From: Epiperipatus broadwayi
Taxonomy: Eukaryota; Onychophora; Udeonychophora; Euonychophora; Peripatidae
Direction: 5' to 3'
Assembly: GCA_028023455.1 (NCBI GenBank)
Contig: JAQFVV010012405.1
Location: forward strand, 808,001-872,000
Length of the DNA: 64,000 nucleotides
Below are positions 47,545 to 59,784 of the stretch, piece by piece (the stretch's first letter is position 1; every line of letters starts with the position of its first letter). The notes under the pieces are model-generated. The model saw nothing but the letters and a program-made list of their open reading frames with translations. It was not told the origin of the DNA and made no database searches. Position numbers and translations under genes: made by a program.

Positions 47545-48920
47545 TTTCTACTTCTGTTCTTTCATTTTTTTTAAGATTATATATAATAAAAAAATATATA
47601 TAATAGGAAATAAATCTTTTTTGGTTAGATTTTCTGGAGATTTTTTTTTCAAGAAGTCAATGTTCCGTGACTGGTCATTCTGTAGGTAAATTTAAACAAA
47701 GGATTTCATGGGGTAGAAGCAGCAAACTCATTCATTTGGTCACCTTCTTCTTGATTTGTTTGCATGGATTGGTTTTGGATTCTTAATGTTGCAGTTCCGC
47801 ATTTATGCTTCTATTCAGCTTCATATTTTTGTGAAAGTGAGAACAAGATTAAAATATCAATCGTTCTTTAGGAGATAGATTATATTGATTATATATATAT
47901 ATACGTGATTTATTATTATTTTTTACAATATATTTTTGATTTTGTTTTAGCTGAAAAAGGAAATTCAAAATCTATTGTTTTCTTTTATATTTTACGCATA
48001 ATAAACAGTATAAAATTAAAAATTCAACATTTTAAGAATTTATGTTTGTAAAAAAGGTAAAAATAGCCAGCTAATAGCCCACTGTAGAGCAAAGTCTTTC
48101 CAATAATACTGCAATTATGAACAGTTAGGAGAAAGTATAACTTACTAGATAGCCAGTTGCTGGGCTGTGAGAATGTTAGTTCTCCCCCTTCCCCTTTTTA
48201 ATCCAGGGATCGGCAAAGAGAGGGCCAGACTGGTAAGCAGTGTCTTGAAGGAGGGCCATGACATCAAATGTACTACAAATAAATCATCTCAACCTTAGAC
48301 CACTTTTTCCAGGTTTGGATATTTAAAGAAAGCAAGGAAATCAATATAATTTTTTTTTTTTTTAAAGAAGGTTACTTATTTTATTTTAGGAATAATAATA
48401 AAACAACAATTTACTGCAAACACAACAAAAAAAAAAAAATAGCAATATAATAAAACAACAATTTTCAGCAAACACAACAACAAAAAAATAGCAAATTCTA
48501 TACTATAAACAAAATATAATTAGAAATGACAAATTAATAATGTAATACTTATTTCTGCTTATTGTTTGTTAACTTCTCCAGATCAGGAGAAATGTTTGTT
48601 GATAAGCAAAACATCATTCAAATGGTCATCACGCAATCTTGAACATAAACGATTTTTAGAATATTTCATTTTGAAAAAAATTGTTTATAAGGATATGTAC
48701 TTGCAAATAATGATACCACTCTTTTTGCATTATTCAAGATGCTTTTATATTTTCTGCTTGGCAATACATATTTCTTGTAGAAGTTAGCAGCGAATTTGAA
48801 GTGAAATTTTGATTTCAAAAATTCATCACATTGTAAGTCAATTAACTCCAACTGATATTTTCTCTGTCACTTGTTCTATATCAACTTAATAAGGAGAACC
48901 AAACAATATAAATTGATTTC
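47545..48920. other. AT-rich stretch, nothing recognised
   Basis: It includes a small direct duplication near 48399-48500 (AATAAAACAACAATTT with AGCAAACACAACAA). A short GC-richer patch lies at 48160-48280. No gene is seen. Confidence 0.4.
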
Positions 48921-49945
48921 TATATTGCACACAGTAAACTAGAGTAATCAATGGATGCTAGAAGGCTTGTGCATAAAATTCCCATCTAGTGCCTACTCAT
49001 TCAATATCCCCAAACTAGTTCGTCAGTGAGGAGCCTTGGATCTGAGAGCTCTGCACTTAGATCTTAGCATCTAATTCAACCCTCTAGCAGCCATCTTTTA
49101 TCTCCACTTAACTACAAAACTATGAGTCTTAAATTGAAAACACCTTAATATTTTCAATCCAAGCTCATCAGCTTATATAGTCATATAGGTCTGAATTCAG
49201 TTCAGTACTCATACATTTTGATATTTTTGGTTCTTTAATAACCATAGCAACCACTATCCTATTAGGAAGGATTGGTTTTAAGCCAATAAACATCACATGA
49301 TCATCATTTCTTATACTTACTTATAACTGTTATTAAAACAGGCAAAACTCACTATACATATTGCCACACACAGCAAGTTAGAATAATCAATAGATGCCAG
49401 AAGGCTTGTGCATAATATCCCCATCTAGTGCCTACTCATCGAATATCCCCAGACTAATTTCTGGCTTGTGGACTTTGTCACAATACATATAATCAGTTTT
49501 GCCTGTTTTAATAATAGTTATAGGCAAGCATAAGAAATGGTGATCATGTGATGTTTATTGGCTTAAAATCAATCCTGCCTAATAGAATAGTGGTGGCTAT
49601 GGTTATTAAAGACACCAAAATGTATGGGTACTGAACTGAGTTCAGACCTATATGACTATATAAGCTAATGAGCTTGGATTGAAAATATGAAGATGTTTTC
49701 AATTTATATAACTCATAATTTTGTAGTTAATTGGAGATAAAAGGTGGCTGCTAGAGGGTTGCATTAGGTGCAGTGCTCTCAGATACAAGGCTCCTCACTG
49801 ACAAAGGCCACAAGCCAGAAACTAGTCTGGGGATATTGGATGAGTAGGCACTAGATGACGATTTTATACACAAGCCTTCTGGCATCCATTGATTACCCTA
49901 GCTTACTGTGTGTCACAATACTATAGTGAGTTTTGCCTGTTTTAA
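48921..49945. mobile_element. F1 head-to-head double element, about 1 kb
   Basis: Two units meet near 49482. The left unit lies on the minus strand and the right on the plus strand. Read on its own strand, each unit has an F1 arm, the 3' tail ending GATGTTTATTGGCTTAAAA, an internal segment of about 290 bp (AATCC...CTAATAG to GATCCAAGGCTCCTCA), and a second F1 arm. Each unit is therefore bounded by direct repeats that each hold a hammerhead motif; on the left the cleavage positions (near 49452 and 49013) lie about 440 nt apart. The first arm of the right unit is truncated and keeps only CAATACATAT to GTTTTGCCTG. There are no proteins. Confidence 0.75.
49791..49834 (+). ncRNA. Hammerhead motif in F1, one core base changed
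   Basis: CTCCTCA, CTGACAA, AGGC-CACAA-GCCA, GAAA, CTAGTC and TGGGGAT follow in order. Stem I pairs 6 of 7 and stem II has three G-C pairs, but core G8 is A (CTGACAA), which should abolish cleavage. The copies on the minus strand at 49437-49480 and 49005-49040 are also damaged: the first lacks the 5' stem I, the second lacks stem II. Confidence 0.55.
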
Positions 49946-51430
49946 ATACAATTAATATTGTTAAAATTTTATATTTAAACTCTGTATGAGTATTATTTTA
50001 CACTAATATATATGTGCTGCATAACATTTTTTGTTTGCAATAGTAAAAAAATAATAATTCAATGGGCTTTAATTTGGAGGATCATATGATATTTGAGTAT
50101 CTGTAGGTCTTGAAACTATTATTCTATAATTATACTAAACTATGCAAACTAAATTTCATTTGATACTATTGACCAACACTTATTTATGTAAATATAAACT
50201 GATCAAAATATATTACTGTATAAACAATAATAAAATTGTTCCTTCATTGTGGTCGAACTGACTTAAACAAAGTATCAACATTTTCATTGTACTATAACTA
50301 ACATTTAACAATAAAGACTACTGTTATATATATATAAAAGGGTCATTGCAATCTGTAAAAATGTTTTATTGAATTATTTTTCTTATTTTTAAGTTTTTCT
50401 ATTCTTTTTTGAAGTCATAGTTAATTTTTTTTCTTTAATTTTTTTTTTTTTAAATTAAGCTTTTTTATGTTCATAAAATGTATCTGTGTGTTTAATATTA
50501 GTTTATCATTTATGACATATTTAAAGTTTTTATTATTATTATTTTTTTGTTTGATTGATTAGAAATGTTCTGCGTATAAAATGAGATATGAGCTTTATCC
50601 TCATTCTTTTTTCACGATTTTACCAAAATAAAAATTAGATTTGCATTTTGGTTTGTAAAATATTAATTATCACTAGATCAGTATTAAATGACTCAATAAA
50701 CAAGATATGACAAGTGTAGATTTTAAATCTTTAACTCTATATATTTCTACAAATATTGCGTTCAAAACTCCTTAATCAGTTAACTATTTTTAAAACCAGA
50801 AACAGATGCAGGGGGCTATAACTTGATGGATCTTATCTTGTCATTCACAGTGCTAGGTCCCAACCGCATCCTTTAATCTACAGTTTTGTAATTACCGTAA
50901 ATATACAATCAGAAAATAACGATGAGAATAAATATAATTAAAAGTTATGCAAATTTTTAGTGCCCTTTATTGCATTTAAAGGCTTTAAAATCTTAAACCA
51001 TTATCCATTATAAACTAGCAGATTATTTCTTTCATATTTTGTAAATAAATAAAATCGCTTTGAAGATGTTTATTTATAAAGCATTGATGACTTTTCTACC
51101 GTGATTAGGGAATTTATGAAGATCTCCAACACTTTGTTCAGGGTTATTGATCTGATATCTACAGATATGACAGCACTGGTTTATTACTCTATATTGGTTT
51201 TAATGTAGTAAAATGTTTCCAAAATTTGCATTGCCATTTAATTACACACTCATATATGTGTGTAATGAAATATAAATTTATTAATTACAAACAATAATAC
51301 TAAAATGAAATTAATTGTGCTATAAATATAAATTCTGATTTTGATTAAAATAATACAAAAATATGCTATTACATTGTAATTTACATATATCTCAATAGAT
51401 TTACATAAAACACCCACATACATATATATA
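49946..51430. other. AT-rich stretch, nothing recognised
   Basis: One TTGGAGGATCATATGATATT motif lies near 50075, related to the TCATGTGAT motif of F2. No gene or further repeat is seen. Confidence 0.4.
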
Positions 51431-51656
51431 AATATTAAGCAATTAAATCATCCCACATGATTAAGAAATCCAGTACTGCCCTCTGTGAGCTAATATATAA
51501 ATACATTAGAGTTCATATTTCAAAATAGCCAAGTCAAAATGGTGACTTGGCTATTTTGAATTTTGAAATACGAACTCTAATGTATTTATATAAATAGTTC
51601 ACAGAGGGCAGTACTGGAATTCTTAATCATGTGGGATGATTTAATTGCTTAATATT
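51431..51656. repeat. Near-perfect 226-bp hairpin
   Basis: The left arm (from AATATTAAGCAATTAAATCA) and the right arm (to TGATTTAATTGCTTAATATT) pair along about 110 bp with few mismatches, around a 6-base loop AAATGG at 51537-51542. The arms are so alike that the element must be recent or maintained by gene conversion. It is non-coding. A transcript would give long double-stranded RNA. Confidence 0.85.
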
Positions 51657-52045
51657 TGTATATTTATTTCAGTATAGCGTTATGCACTGGATTATTTTAT
51701 ATATATATGCACTCAGATGTGCTCTATAATCATTTAAAATTAATTTCTTTGAATTATCATAAACCAATAACAAAAATTCTTTTTTACCATACACAATAAT
51801 TAATTTTAGCATATATGTAGTTGATGGCTGGATATTTATTGAAATTTGTGTGCAAACATTGGTGTTTATAAAAAAAATAACTTATTAATTTTATATTTTT
51901 ACAAGAAAATTAATTCCATGTTAAAAAATATACATATACATAAAACCAATGTGTACATATGTGAATGTTACATAATCATTTTATAAATCAAGTTATTAGT
52001 ACATTTTAAGTAAAAGTTGTTTTTTTTAATATATATATATATTGT
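51657..52045. other. AT-rich stretch, nothing recognised
   Basis: Low-complexity sequence ending in an AT microsatellite near 52030-52045. Confidence 0.4.
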
Positions 52046-52960
52046 AACAGGTGTGTCCCATGGCGTACAATAACATGGTGTGTGCGCACAAATATTCATA
52101 AAGTTGAAAGAAAAGTAGAAATAAACACAGACAAAAAAAAAATTGTGGATATTTTTTACATTTCACTGGTAACAAAATAATAATCATAGATTAAATAATT
52201 TTGAATTTAAAATAATATTTTATTATAAATTGAACATTTAAAAAGGTCTAAATAAATATTAATATTGTATTCCGATTTTGAAATTAAAGACAAGGATGTT
52301 TTATGATAAATAGAACCGGTAATTGTAAAAATTTATATTTTGAAATCTTTTTAATTAATTGAACAAAATTTCTATCTATTAGAAATCTTTTTTTTTTTTA
52401 AAGTAAAAACTTGATCATGCTTTTGATAAAATTTCAAAGTTGCTTTTGAAAGGTTTAAATTGTTTTTAATTAAGATAAGAACAAACCGTTTTTATTTAGT
52501 GTATTTTTGTCACCTCAGCTGACTATAAAAGGGTTGCTAAAAATATTAGAAGGGCTAATAGTGGTTTTTTAAGAGCTGGCAGAGTATCAGAGTTGGCTTT
52601 CAGAGTTATACTTATAACTGCCATGGATCAGAGGTAACTGAAGTCAAGACAGAAGGAGGCAACTGCTGCTTGTTTGCTATGCTGGAGTTTAGATACACTA
52701 GAAGGAAGACCCACTTCTCTGTTTATAGCCTTAAATGTGAACAAAAACAGCTTTCTGGCCTGAAGTTTTTCAAATATTAGATTATTGCAGGTCAACAGTT
52801 AACTGATTATACCTTTCCCAATGATGACATTAAGAGAATTTCAGTTTGTTGAAAAATTAGTTATATGCATGCTGATGTATCTATACACAGAGAAGCACAG
52901 ATCAATGTATATACATGAAGCATAACTAACTGGTGAGTTGTTTTAAGTAATTCTTTAAAA
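52046..52960 (+). promoter_or_regulatory. LTR-like segment with TATA box
   Basis: TGTAACAGGTGTGTCCC after an AT run resembles the TGTAACGGTC ends of F4. Some 480 bp on, CTGACTATAAAAGGGTTGC (TATA at 52524) is followed by a GC-richer tract. This is the order expected for an LTR (U3, TATA, R). There is no matching second LTR, primer-binding site or protein in the window, so a solo LTR is the simplest reading; membership of F4 is only suggested by the shared start. Confidence 0.35.
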
Positions 52961-53619
52961 TGGAATTTTTTTCAAAAGTGAGATATATAATTGAGAATAT
53001 TTTAAATTGTTTATTGAAGAAAAAATTAAAGTCTGTCTTTTAAGTTTAAAGACATTATAATTAAGAGTGACCTGTTAAAAAAATAAACTTTAATCAGTAA
53101 AGACAACAATGAAATTTATATACTTTCAACATGGATTTGACTGTGAAAAGTATTATATTTTAATAATCAAAAATGATATTTTAAATAATTTTTATAGTGA
53201 AAATACTATTTAAAATCTATATATTTTAAAAAAGAGTGAAACAAGTAAATAATTTTGCTGGCATTAAAAAATCTAAAAATAAAGAATTAATTCATTCACC
53301 ATCTTTTTTTTAAAAAAAGAAAAAACAAATTGAGAAAACAAATTTTTTTAGAGTAACCTGTCAAAAAACAAAGAAAAATAAAACTTTTTATGAAATAATT
53401 TAATAACTGATTCATATTACTTATGTATATATATATATGAATAAATTTTATGAATATTCATTCAACAAGGAATTAATTAGGAAAAGGATATTTTTAATTA
53501 TTATTTTGTCAAATTAAAAATATGATGTAAATGGCAGTTATTACATAAAGTGCTAAACACAAATACATATGTTAAATATTATCAAATATGTACTATAAAA
53601 AGAAAAATGAATGTTTTTT

Positions 53620-54040
53620 TATTATTAAATGACAATTCAAATATGTGAATAAATTGTTAGACTATGCATTTGTGTGCTGATATATATATATAGGTTTTAT
53701 GTAAACCTAGTATAGGTAAATTTTAATCTACTGTATTTTTATGGTAATTCAAATATGTTCAGAAATTATAATGTCATATGTCTGTGTACATATATATTGT
53801 GTGTCAAATAGACATGTAAAATTTAATCATTTTTCATTATGAAATGACAATGCAAATATGTTCAGAAATCATTATGCCACATGTCTGAGTGCACATATAT
53901 CAATGCATGTCACATAGACAGATGTAAAATTTAATCATTTTTATTATTAAATGACAATTCAAGTATGTTCATTTATAGTATACTATGCATCTATATGCAG
54001 ATATATATCTAAATCTATTGGAACATGTAGATAAATCACA
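53620..54040. repeat. Minisatellite, four units of about 108 bp
   Basis: AAATGACAATTCAAATATGT (or a close variant) starts units near 53627, 53738, 53842 and 53949. Each is followed about 30 bases later by an ATGTCTG or ATGCAT block with a TATATAT run, and ends in AAATTTAATCATTTTT-like text. The units are diverged but collinear. Confidence 0.7.
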
Positions 54041-54289
54041 ATATAATAACTTGAATTTGTATATTAATCATTTAAAGTACAATGTGATAATTTTTTAATT
54101 GCATATTAATCAAAATCAGAAGGCTTGACTTATATGTGTATTTTTTATTGTTAATAAACTTGTATTTCATTGTTAAACCATTGAACTTAATTCTAAATAT
54201 TTTTACGATATTATGTATTGCATCATCTCTTAATCACAATAATATTTATAGAGCTTATATTCTCTGAGGTAAACTCATGCATAATGGTC

Positions 54290-55130
54290 TGATATATTAA
54301 AGGGTGTGTATATTAGTGTTTATGGGCATCCAGTGTAATGATGATATTCCCATCAATGATGATGATGACATCCTGTTTGGTACTAAGAATATATTCTTTG
54401 AAGTTCATGCACTACATTTTATTCTGCTTTAGTTTATTAGAAATTAAGTTTATAGTTGGCCAGTACACTGGTGCTAAATGACCACAGCATTGATGATGAT
54501 CACCATGTTTTAATATCGTAGCATTATTGTTTTATGGTTGTATATTGAGATGGATTAGCACTTAAGTTGGTGCATCCAAATTAATGATTAAATAATTTCC
54601 CCAACCTGGCCAGGGCAAATAGTTGGCCTAGTCTACAGTAGACCCATTTCAAACCCAGTCAGAAGATTGGCTGTTGATTTACTTTTATTGATGATCATTC
54701 ATGGTGATGAATGAATATTACTTTTAGTCATTGATATTGCTAGTGAATTTATTTAATGGTAGACTTATAATTAATCTAGTAAGTTAACTGGGCTGATTTC
54801 ATAGAATGATCACAGGTTGATCGCAGAGAGATGTAAAGATCTCTCATAATCTTATAGAACATATAACATTATTTATATATTTTATTGATTTTAAACATTA
54901 CTTTAATATTAATATCTTGAAATCATACTTTAAATATATCTTAAATAAAATATTTTTTAAATTTCAGTATTTAAATATGTTTACTTCGGTTTGATGATGA
55001 TTTTCATCACCCCAGATTCACCATATTCCCCATGCTATTATAATATATATATATTGAAGCATGAGCTTCACAGCCCACTCAGAATCTTCCACCACCAAAA
55101 CATATTCAATCTCCATCATTACAGATATAT
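54290..55130. repeat. Unclassified, GC-richer repeat-like stretch with GATGAT runs
   Basis: GATGATGATG runs occur near 54333 and 54355 and again near 54497. Blocks such as CCAACCTGGCCAGGGC and CATTTCAAACCCAGTCAG (complement resembles a B box) suggest old SINE or LINE pieces. CTTCACAGCC near 55070 is shared with 27.17 kb. No element boundaries could be set. Confidence 0.3.
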
Positions 55131-55614
55131 ACCTATTTATTAAATTTTTTTTGCTTAAGTATTAAAATAACCACTGATGTAGATATATATAAATATCTTA
55201 ATGTAATTACCTTTAATAAAGAAATATTTTATTTTATTTTAATTCTTACACATATGTAATGAATGTGTACATATTATAGGTGAGAGGAGATTACTTTTAA
55301 AAAAATTTATAAAAGCAAAATATATTATATTAAAGTGTATTTTAACATTATATTTATAATTTATCATTTATTTTAGTAATGGCAGTCAGAAAAAAAGGTG
55401 ATGCAATCCTACTGAATATTCTTGAATGCAATTAAATCAATTAACTGGAAATCCATTAGCCTGAATTAAAATGTTATAATTTTATAACAATAATGTAAAA
55501 ATCCATTAGTGGAAATTTTTACCCACTTCAAATGTGTTTTAAAACCTCAGATTATATTTTAAAACAATCGTTTGAGAAATTCTTAGCAGGATTGCATTGT
55601 TTTTAAAATTTACA

Positions 55615-56060
55615 TGAACAAAAAGTGCATCCGGTCAGCAAATTCCAGGTCTGCTAAGTACATAAAGTGCCTCAGGTCTAGCAACTAAAGTGCATTCTAA
55701 GATAACCTGAAAATAGTACAAATACTGCTAGATTTGAATCCCATGAAGAGAACTTGTAATTATAAAACAGCAATGGTAAACATAATCCATGCTCATCATT
55801 ACAGCAATTCAATGTGTCGTGAGTAGTGGAAATTTTCACTTTTCTCAGTGTTCAATGTGCTCTTTCCCACAATCATTGCTCAGGATCTAGCTATTCATGA
55901 ACTTTAATGTACTTAAAAACTGAATAATGAAAATGCTACCTGCCTGACTGACCGAATCTAACTAGATCTAGTTTTCCAACTCCAATGGACACTGCAATTA
56001 CCTAGAATTCGCTACTAATTACCAAGGTAAAGAACCCAAGCCACTGCCTAATCTTTAATT
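55615..56060. other. Less AT-rich, non-repetitive stretch
   Basis: The composition is more balanced and the text does not recur in the window. AAGTGC occurs three times (55623, 55666, 55688), with AGGTCT(A/G) beside it. No frame or splice pair is convincing. It may be a conserved non-coding element or unique unclassified DNA. Confidence 0.2.
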
Positions 56061-57000
56061 TCTTAAGTTCAGCCTTCAGTAAATATTTTTCATAACCCTG
56101 TCTGTAATTTAAAATGATATCATTCTATCAGCTGGTCTTTCAACCAGAAATTAAATATTTCATTTAAAAAATCTGTAATTTACTTACCTGAGATTAGCAT
56201 GTACTTAACTCTATATAACCTTCTTTAATTTTTATTTTATCATTGAGCCTCTACTAAATAAGTAGAATATTTTCTTTCCCTTTCATGTGGCAATAATATT
56301 TTACAACTCTTATTATGTTTTATATTTTATATATTTAAATGATGTGCCAATAATTTCTCATATTCGCAAGTATGTTCGCTTCCTTTTTCCCCCCCCCTCT
56401 CTGGTTTATGGGGTGACTAAATTAGCTTTAATTAAAACAAGTCTTGTTATTTTTATCTTAGCGAATGCTTGCAAATTTGGGAAAACAAATCAATTATCTC
56501 ATAATGCCATTGAAGAAAAACAGAGTAGAAATCTGTTTTTCTAAGAAATGTTTTTTTTTTTTAATTTTATTTAAATAATAAGCGCTAATCTTAAAAACTC
56601 AGATTTTTTATATAATCACCACCTCATTTGTATATATGTAATTATGTTTATTATAATATAAAAGCACTTAGGACTGAATTATTATATTTGTTAACTTTGT
56701 GGGCAGTTCATATATAAATTAAAGTAGTGTGTGGCGGGGCGGGGATTCTCTATCCCAGTGATTTGTGTATTTTATTGATACATTTAAATGATCCATTACT
56801 GTTTAGTAGTCTAATCATACCATTACATTGGACATTCCCAATATATATATATATAGGTTATTATTCATTTGTTCTTAGTTTAAAATGTTGTCTTTCATTT
56901 CAAGCATTGTATGCAAACAGGCCTCCATGTTCAAATACACATCTGTGCATCTTTGTGCTTCGTTCCCAGGAGATCGGTAAACTGAACCTGTATCTTCATT
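56061..57000. other. AT-rich stretch, nothing recognised
   Basis: The two open frames here (56287-56544 and 56727-57011) have no family likeness. A poly-C run lies at about 56391-56397. Confidence 0.35.
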
Positions 57001-57004
57001 CCAA

Positions 57005-57260
57005 GTTATAGAACATGGCTCGTAATCCCCCCATGGGACTTATTTTGTTGTATGCGCTATTTGCATAGGGCCATTCTGGGAAAGATCCAGCCTATTGTTA
57101 CTAATAGCCAATGCCGTCATTTTGTGAACTGACTTTGCCAAAGTAGCAGAAAGAATTCGGTCACCATTCTTCGTCCTTAAATTTGGGAGCACCTTTTTTG
57201 GATCCGAGATTGGATCACCTAATTATGCCACTATGCATACACTGCCCTCTTAAAGTTATC
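57005..57260. other. GC-richer island with octamer motif: candidate regulatory element
   Basis: About 250 bp of clearly more balanced composition between AT-rich flanks. It includes GCGCTATTTGCATAGGG near 57055, which contains the POU-type octamer ATTTGCAT, along with CCGTCATTTTGTG, GGATCCGAGATTGGATCA and CACCTAATTATGCC (a homeodomain-type TAATTA). No open frame or repeat copy explains it. Confidence 0.3.
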
Positions 57261-57904
57261 ACCATAAATCAAAACCTATGAATGTCTATAAACTGTAATG
57301 TTGTGATTTCACTAAACAAGTTTTTTTTTGTTTTGTTATATGATTATTTTCTTATATGCACCATGTTATGGTGCGATTGTCACAGATATATTAACAAACT
57401 ATCCCACACATGTTTCTCACTGAATATAAACTGAGAGTAGTTCACTTATTACTGTAAGGTATAATTTTTAATAAAGTTAATGATTCTAAATAAAATTGGC
57501 AATGTGCTACTCTTTTCTGTGTGGATGGATTACTATCACAAATATATTTAAATCTCATAGCACTAAATTAACTATATTCATCAGTGTATATGTTAATTAT
57601 TGGCATATGAACTAGCTGCAATAAAATAAGGTCATAAATAAAATTTATCATTTCACAAGTTATAAAACAAATTTCATGTGATTTACCTGTTGTTACCATA
57701 TAAATATAAATCAGATTATATGTACATAAAGAAGCCAATGACAATCAATGGAATAGTATAAACCAATTATTTATGCATATTTTTTGTAAATTAATAAATC
57801 TTATATATATATATCATAAACCCCAGGATCATTGTTTCATTTATTTAAATAATTATGTTTTAGTTATTAAATTATGCTTGCTCTGACTAGATGATTTCCT
57901 GCTA

Positions 57905-57970
57905 ACCCTTATATATATATATATATATATATATTTATAAATCTAACCCTTATATATATATATATATATG
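57905..57970. repeat. Duplicated AACCCT-(TA)n microsatellite
   Basis: CTAACCCTTATATATATATA occurs twice in a row (57902 and 57944), separated by ATTTATAAAT. Confidence 0.9.
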
Positions 57971-58178
57971 TAATTTACGAATCAATATATATATATATCA
58001 AAATACAGTACAATTTATATAAATTATATTCTTTTAGAAGTACTTTTGACTATACACTTTGTAGTCTTTATCAAAAAAAGACTACAAAGTATATAGTCGA
58101 AAGTACTTCTAAAAGAATATAATTTATATAAATTGTACTGTATTTTGATATATATATTGATTTGTAAATTACATATAT
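57962..58178. repeat. Near-perfect 217-bp hairpin
   Basis: Arms pair from ATATGTAATTTACGAATCAA (57967) to TTGATTTGTAAATTACATAT, centred near 58073 (GTAGTCTTT and AAAGACTAC around a short A-rich loop). There are very few mismatches outside the AT microsatellite. Non-coding. Confidence 0.85.
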
Positions 58179-58369
58179 TGTGAAATGAATACAGATATCA
58201 AACTTTATTTATTATATATATATATATATAATTCATGAAAAAGGTCACTATCTTTTAAATTGATCATAAACTCATGATTATTATTAGATATATTGCTTTA
58301 TTATCGTATCATTCCTAATTTGAGTCTCTTTGTGTTTCCACTTTGCGATGCCAGGATAGAGAGAAAAAT

Positions 58370-58560
58370 TAGATCAGTATCATCAGGATTGTTTCTCATG
58401 AGTTGGTAGATCTGGAAAATAGGCAAATAGGGCAGAGTTCATGAATGTTTCTGACTTATATATCTTGTGCATGATTGGGCTTGAGGTACTTTTGCCTAGA
58501 TGCTAGATCTTGTTATATGAACAGACAAAACCGACCTGGTACAATATATATATATATGTA
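58370..58560. repeat. Dispersed repeat F5, copy 2
   Basis: AGATCTGGAAAATAGGCAAA, TAGGGCAGAG, ATATCTTGTGCATGATTGGG and TTGAGGTACTTTTGCCTAG follow the same order as in 29130-29320. Confidence 0.55.
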
Positions 58561-59780
58561 TATGGATTCTTTTACAATTCTTCATAAAAGTTTTTTTTCA
58601 GATTTCTTTTAATTAATTCTAAATGTCTTTAAAAATATTGATAGCAAGTTTCTTTGTTCTCCAATGTAGAAAGATTTTTGGAGTTTTTTTTCTTTTAATT
58701 TCAAAAATACAAACTAGAATCAATCCGTTTTTAGATGCATAATTTAAGCTAAGCTTATTTACTTTTAAACTTATAAATTAAAGCTTTTAACTACAAAGTC
58801 AAGTATTTAAAATAATGTTACTTTTTAAAAAAATATTTTTTTACTCACTGCACATTATATATTTGACTGGCAGTAATTATATGTTTGTGCTTCTTTGCAT
58901 AAAGATTAATCGATATATGTATAGTCATATTATGGTCGTCTTTCAGCAAGCCAATGGAATCTCTTGGTAAGCTGTTCTTTTCTAAGACAGTATACTGGCT
59001 TATTGACATCGTCAGAAAAGATATAAATCATGTAATGCTTGGCATTCACTCAGCTCCATTCAGTCTATAATTTGATAGACCTCAGGTATGCCATCTAATA
59101 TATAATATGGGCTATGAAACTCAAAAATGGAGGCTCTTGGTCTTATGTGAATTCAAACTACCATTGCCTTCAGTTATAACTTCATAAAAATACTGATGTA
59201 ATAATTGTAATCCTATAATGATCTCTTAAATATCTTTTATATTGTGTCTGGAATTTAAAAACAACAATTAGTAATTTTTTTCTTTTTTATTCTTGATTTA
59301 AAAAAACAAGTTAATGATTTCTTTTTTAATTTACCTTAATTAAAAGCAAATTTTTATCTCAAAATATTTTTAATCCTTTAAACATCACAATATATTATGC
59401 TAAATTTCATCAAAATATATTACACAACTTTAATTAAAAAACTTTCTTAATCTAATTAAAAATAAAGAGGGAAATTTTATGATTGCAGTATATCTATTGT
59501 AACAGTATCCAAGCTTGTTTTAGATTTGTTTTTTTAATTTTAGATTTCTTTTTTAATTATCAAAATGTGAATAAAACAATAAATACACCTTTTTAAATGT
59601 CTAATTTATAATATTTTTAATTCAAAATTATTATTTAACTCTTAATTGTTATTCCAGGGTAATATAATAAATATTTATAAAAATTTTGTTTGTGTTTATC
59701 CCTGCTTTTTCTTTCAACTTTATATATATGCTTGCAGATACACTATGTTGTATGCTATGAGACAGATAACTGTCTCAATG
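58561..59780. other. AT-rich stretch, possibly a decayed third F4 copy
   Basis: The AT-rich text ending in ATCTATTGTAACAGTATCC near 59490 resembles the end of F4 copy 2 (TATATTGTAACGGTC), and a GC-richer patch lies at 58930-59180. The likeness is weak. No gene is seen. Confidence 0.25.
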
Positions 59781-59784
59781 TATA

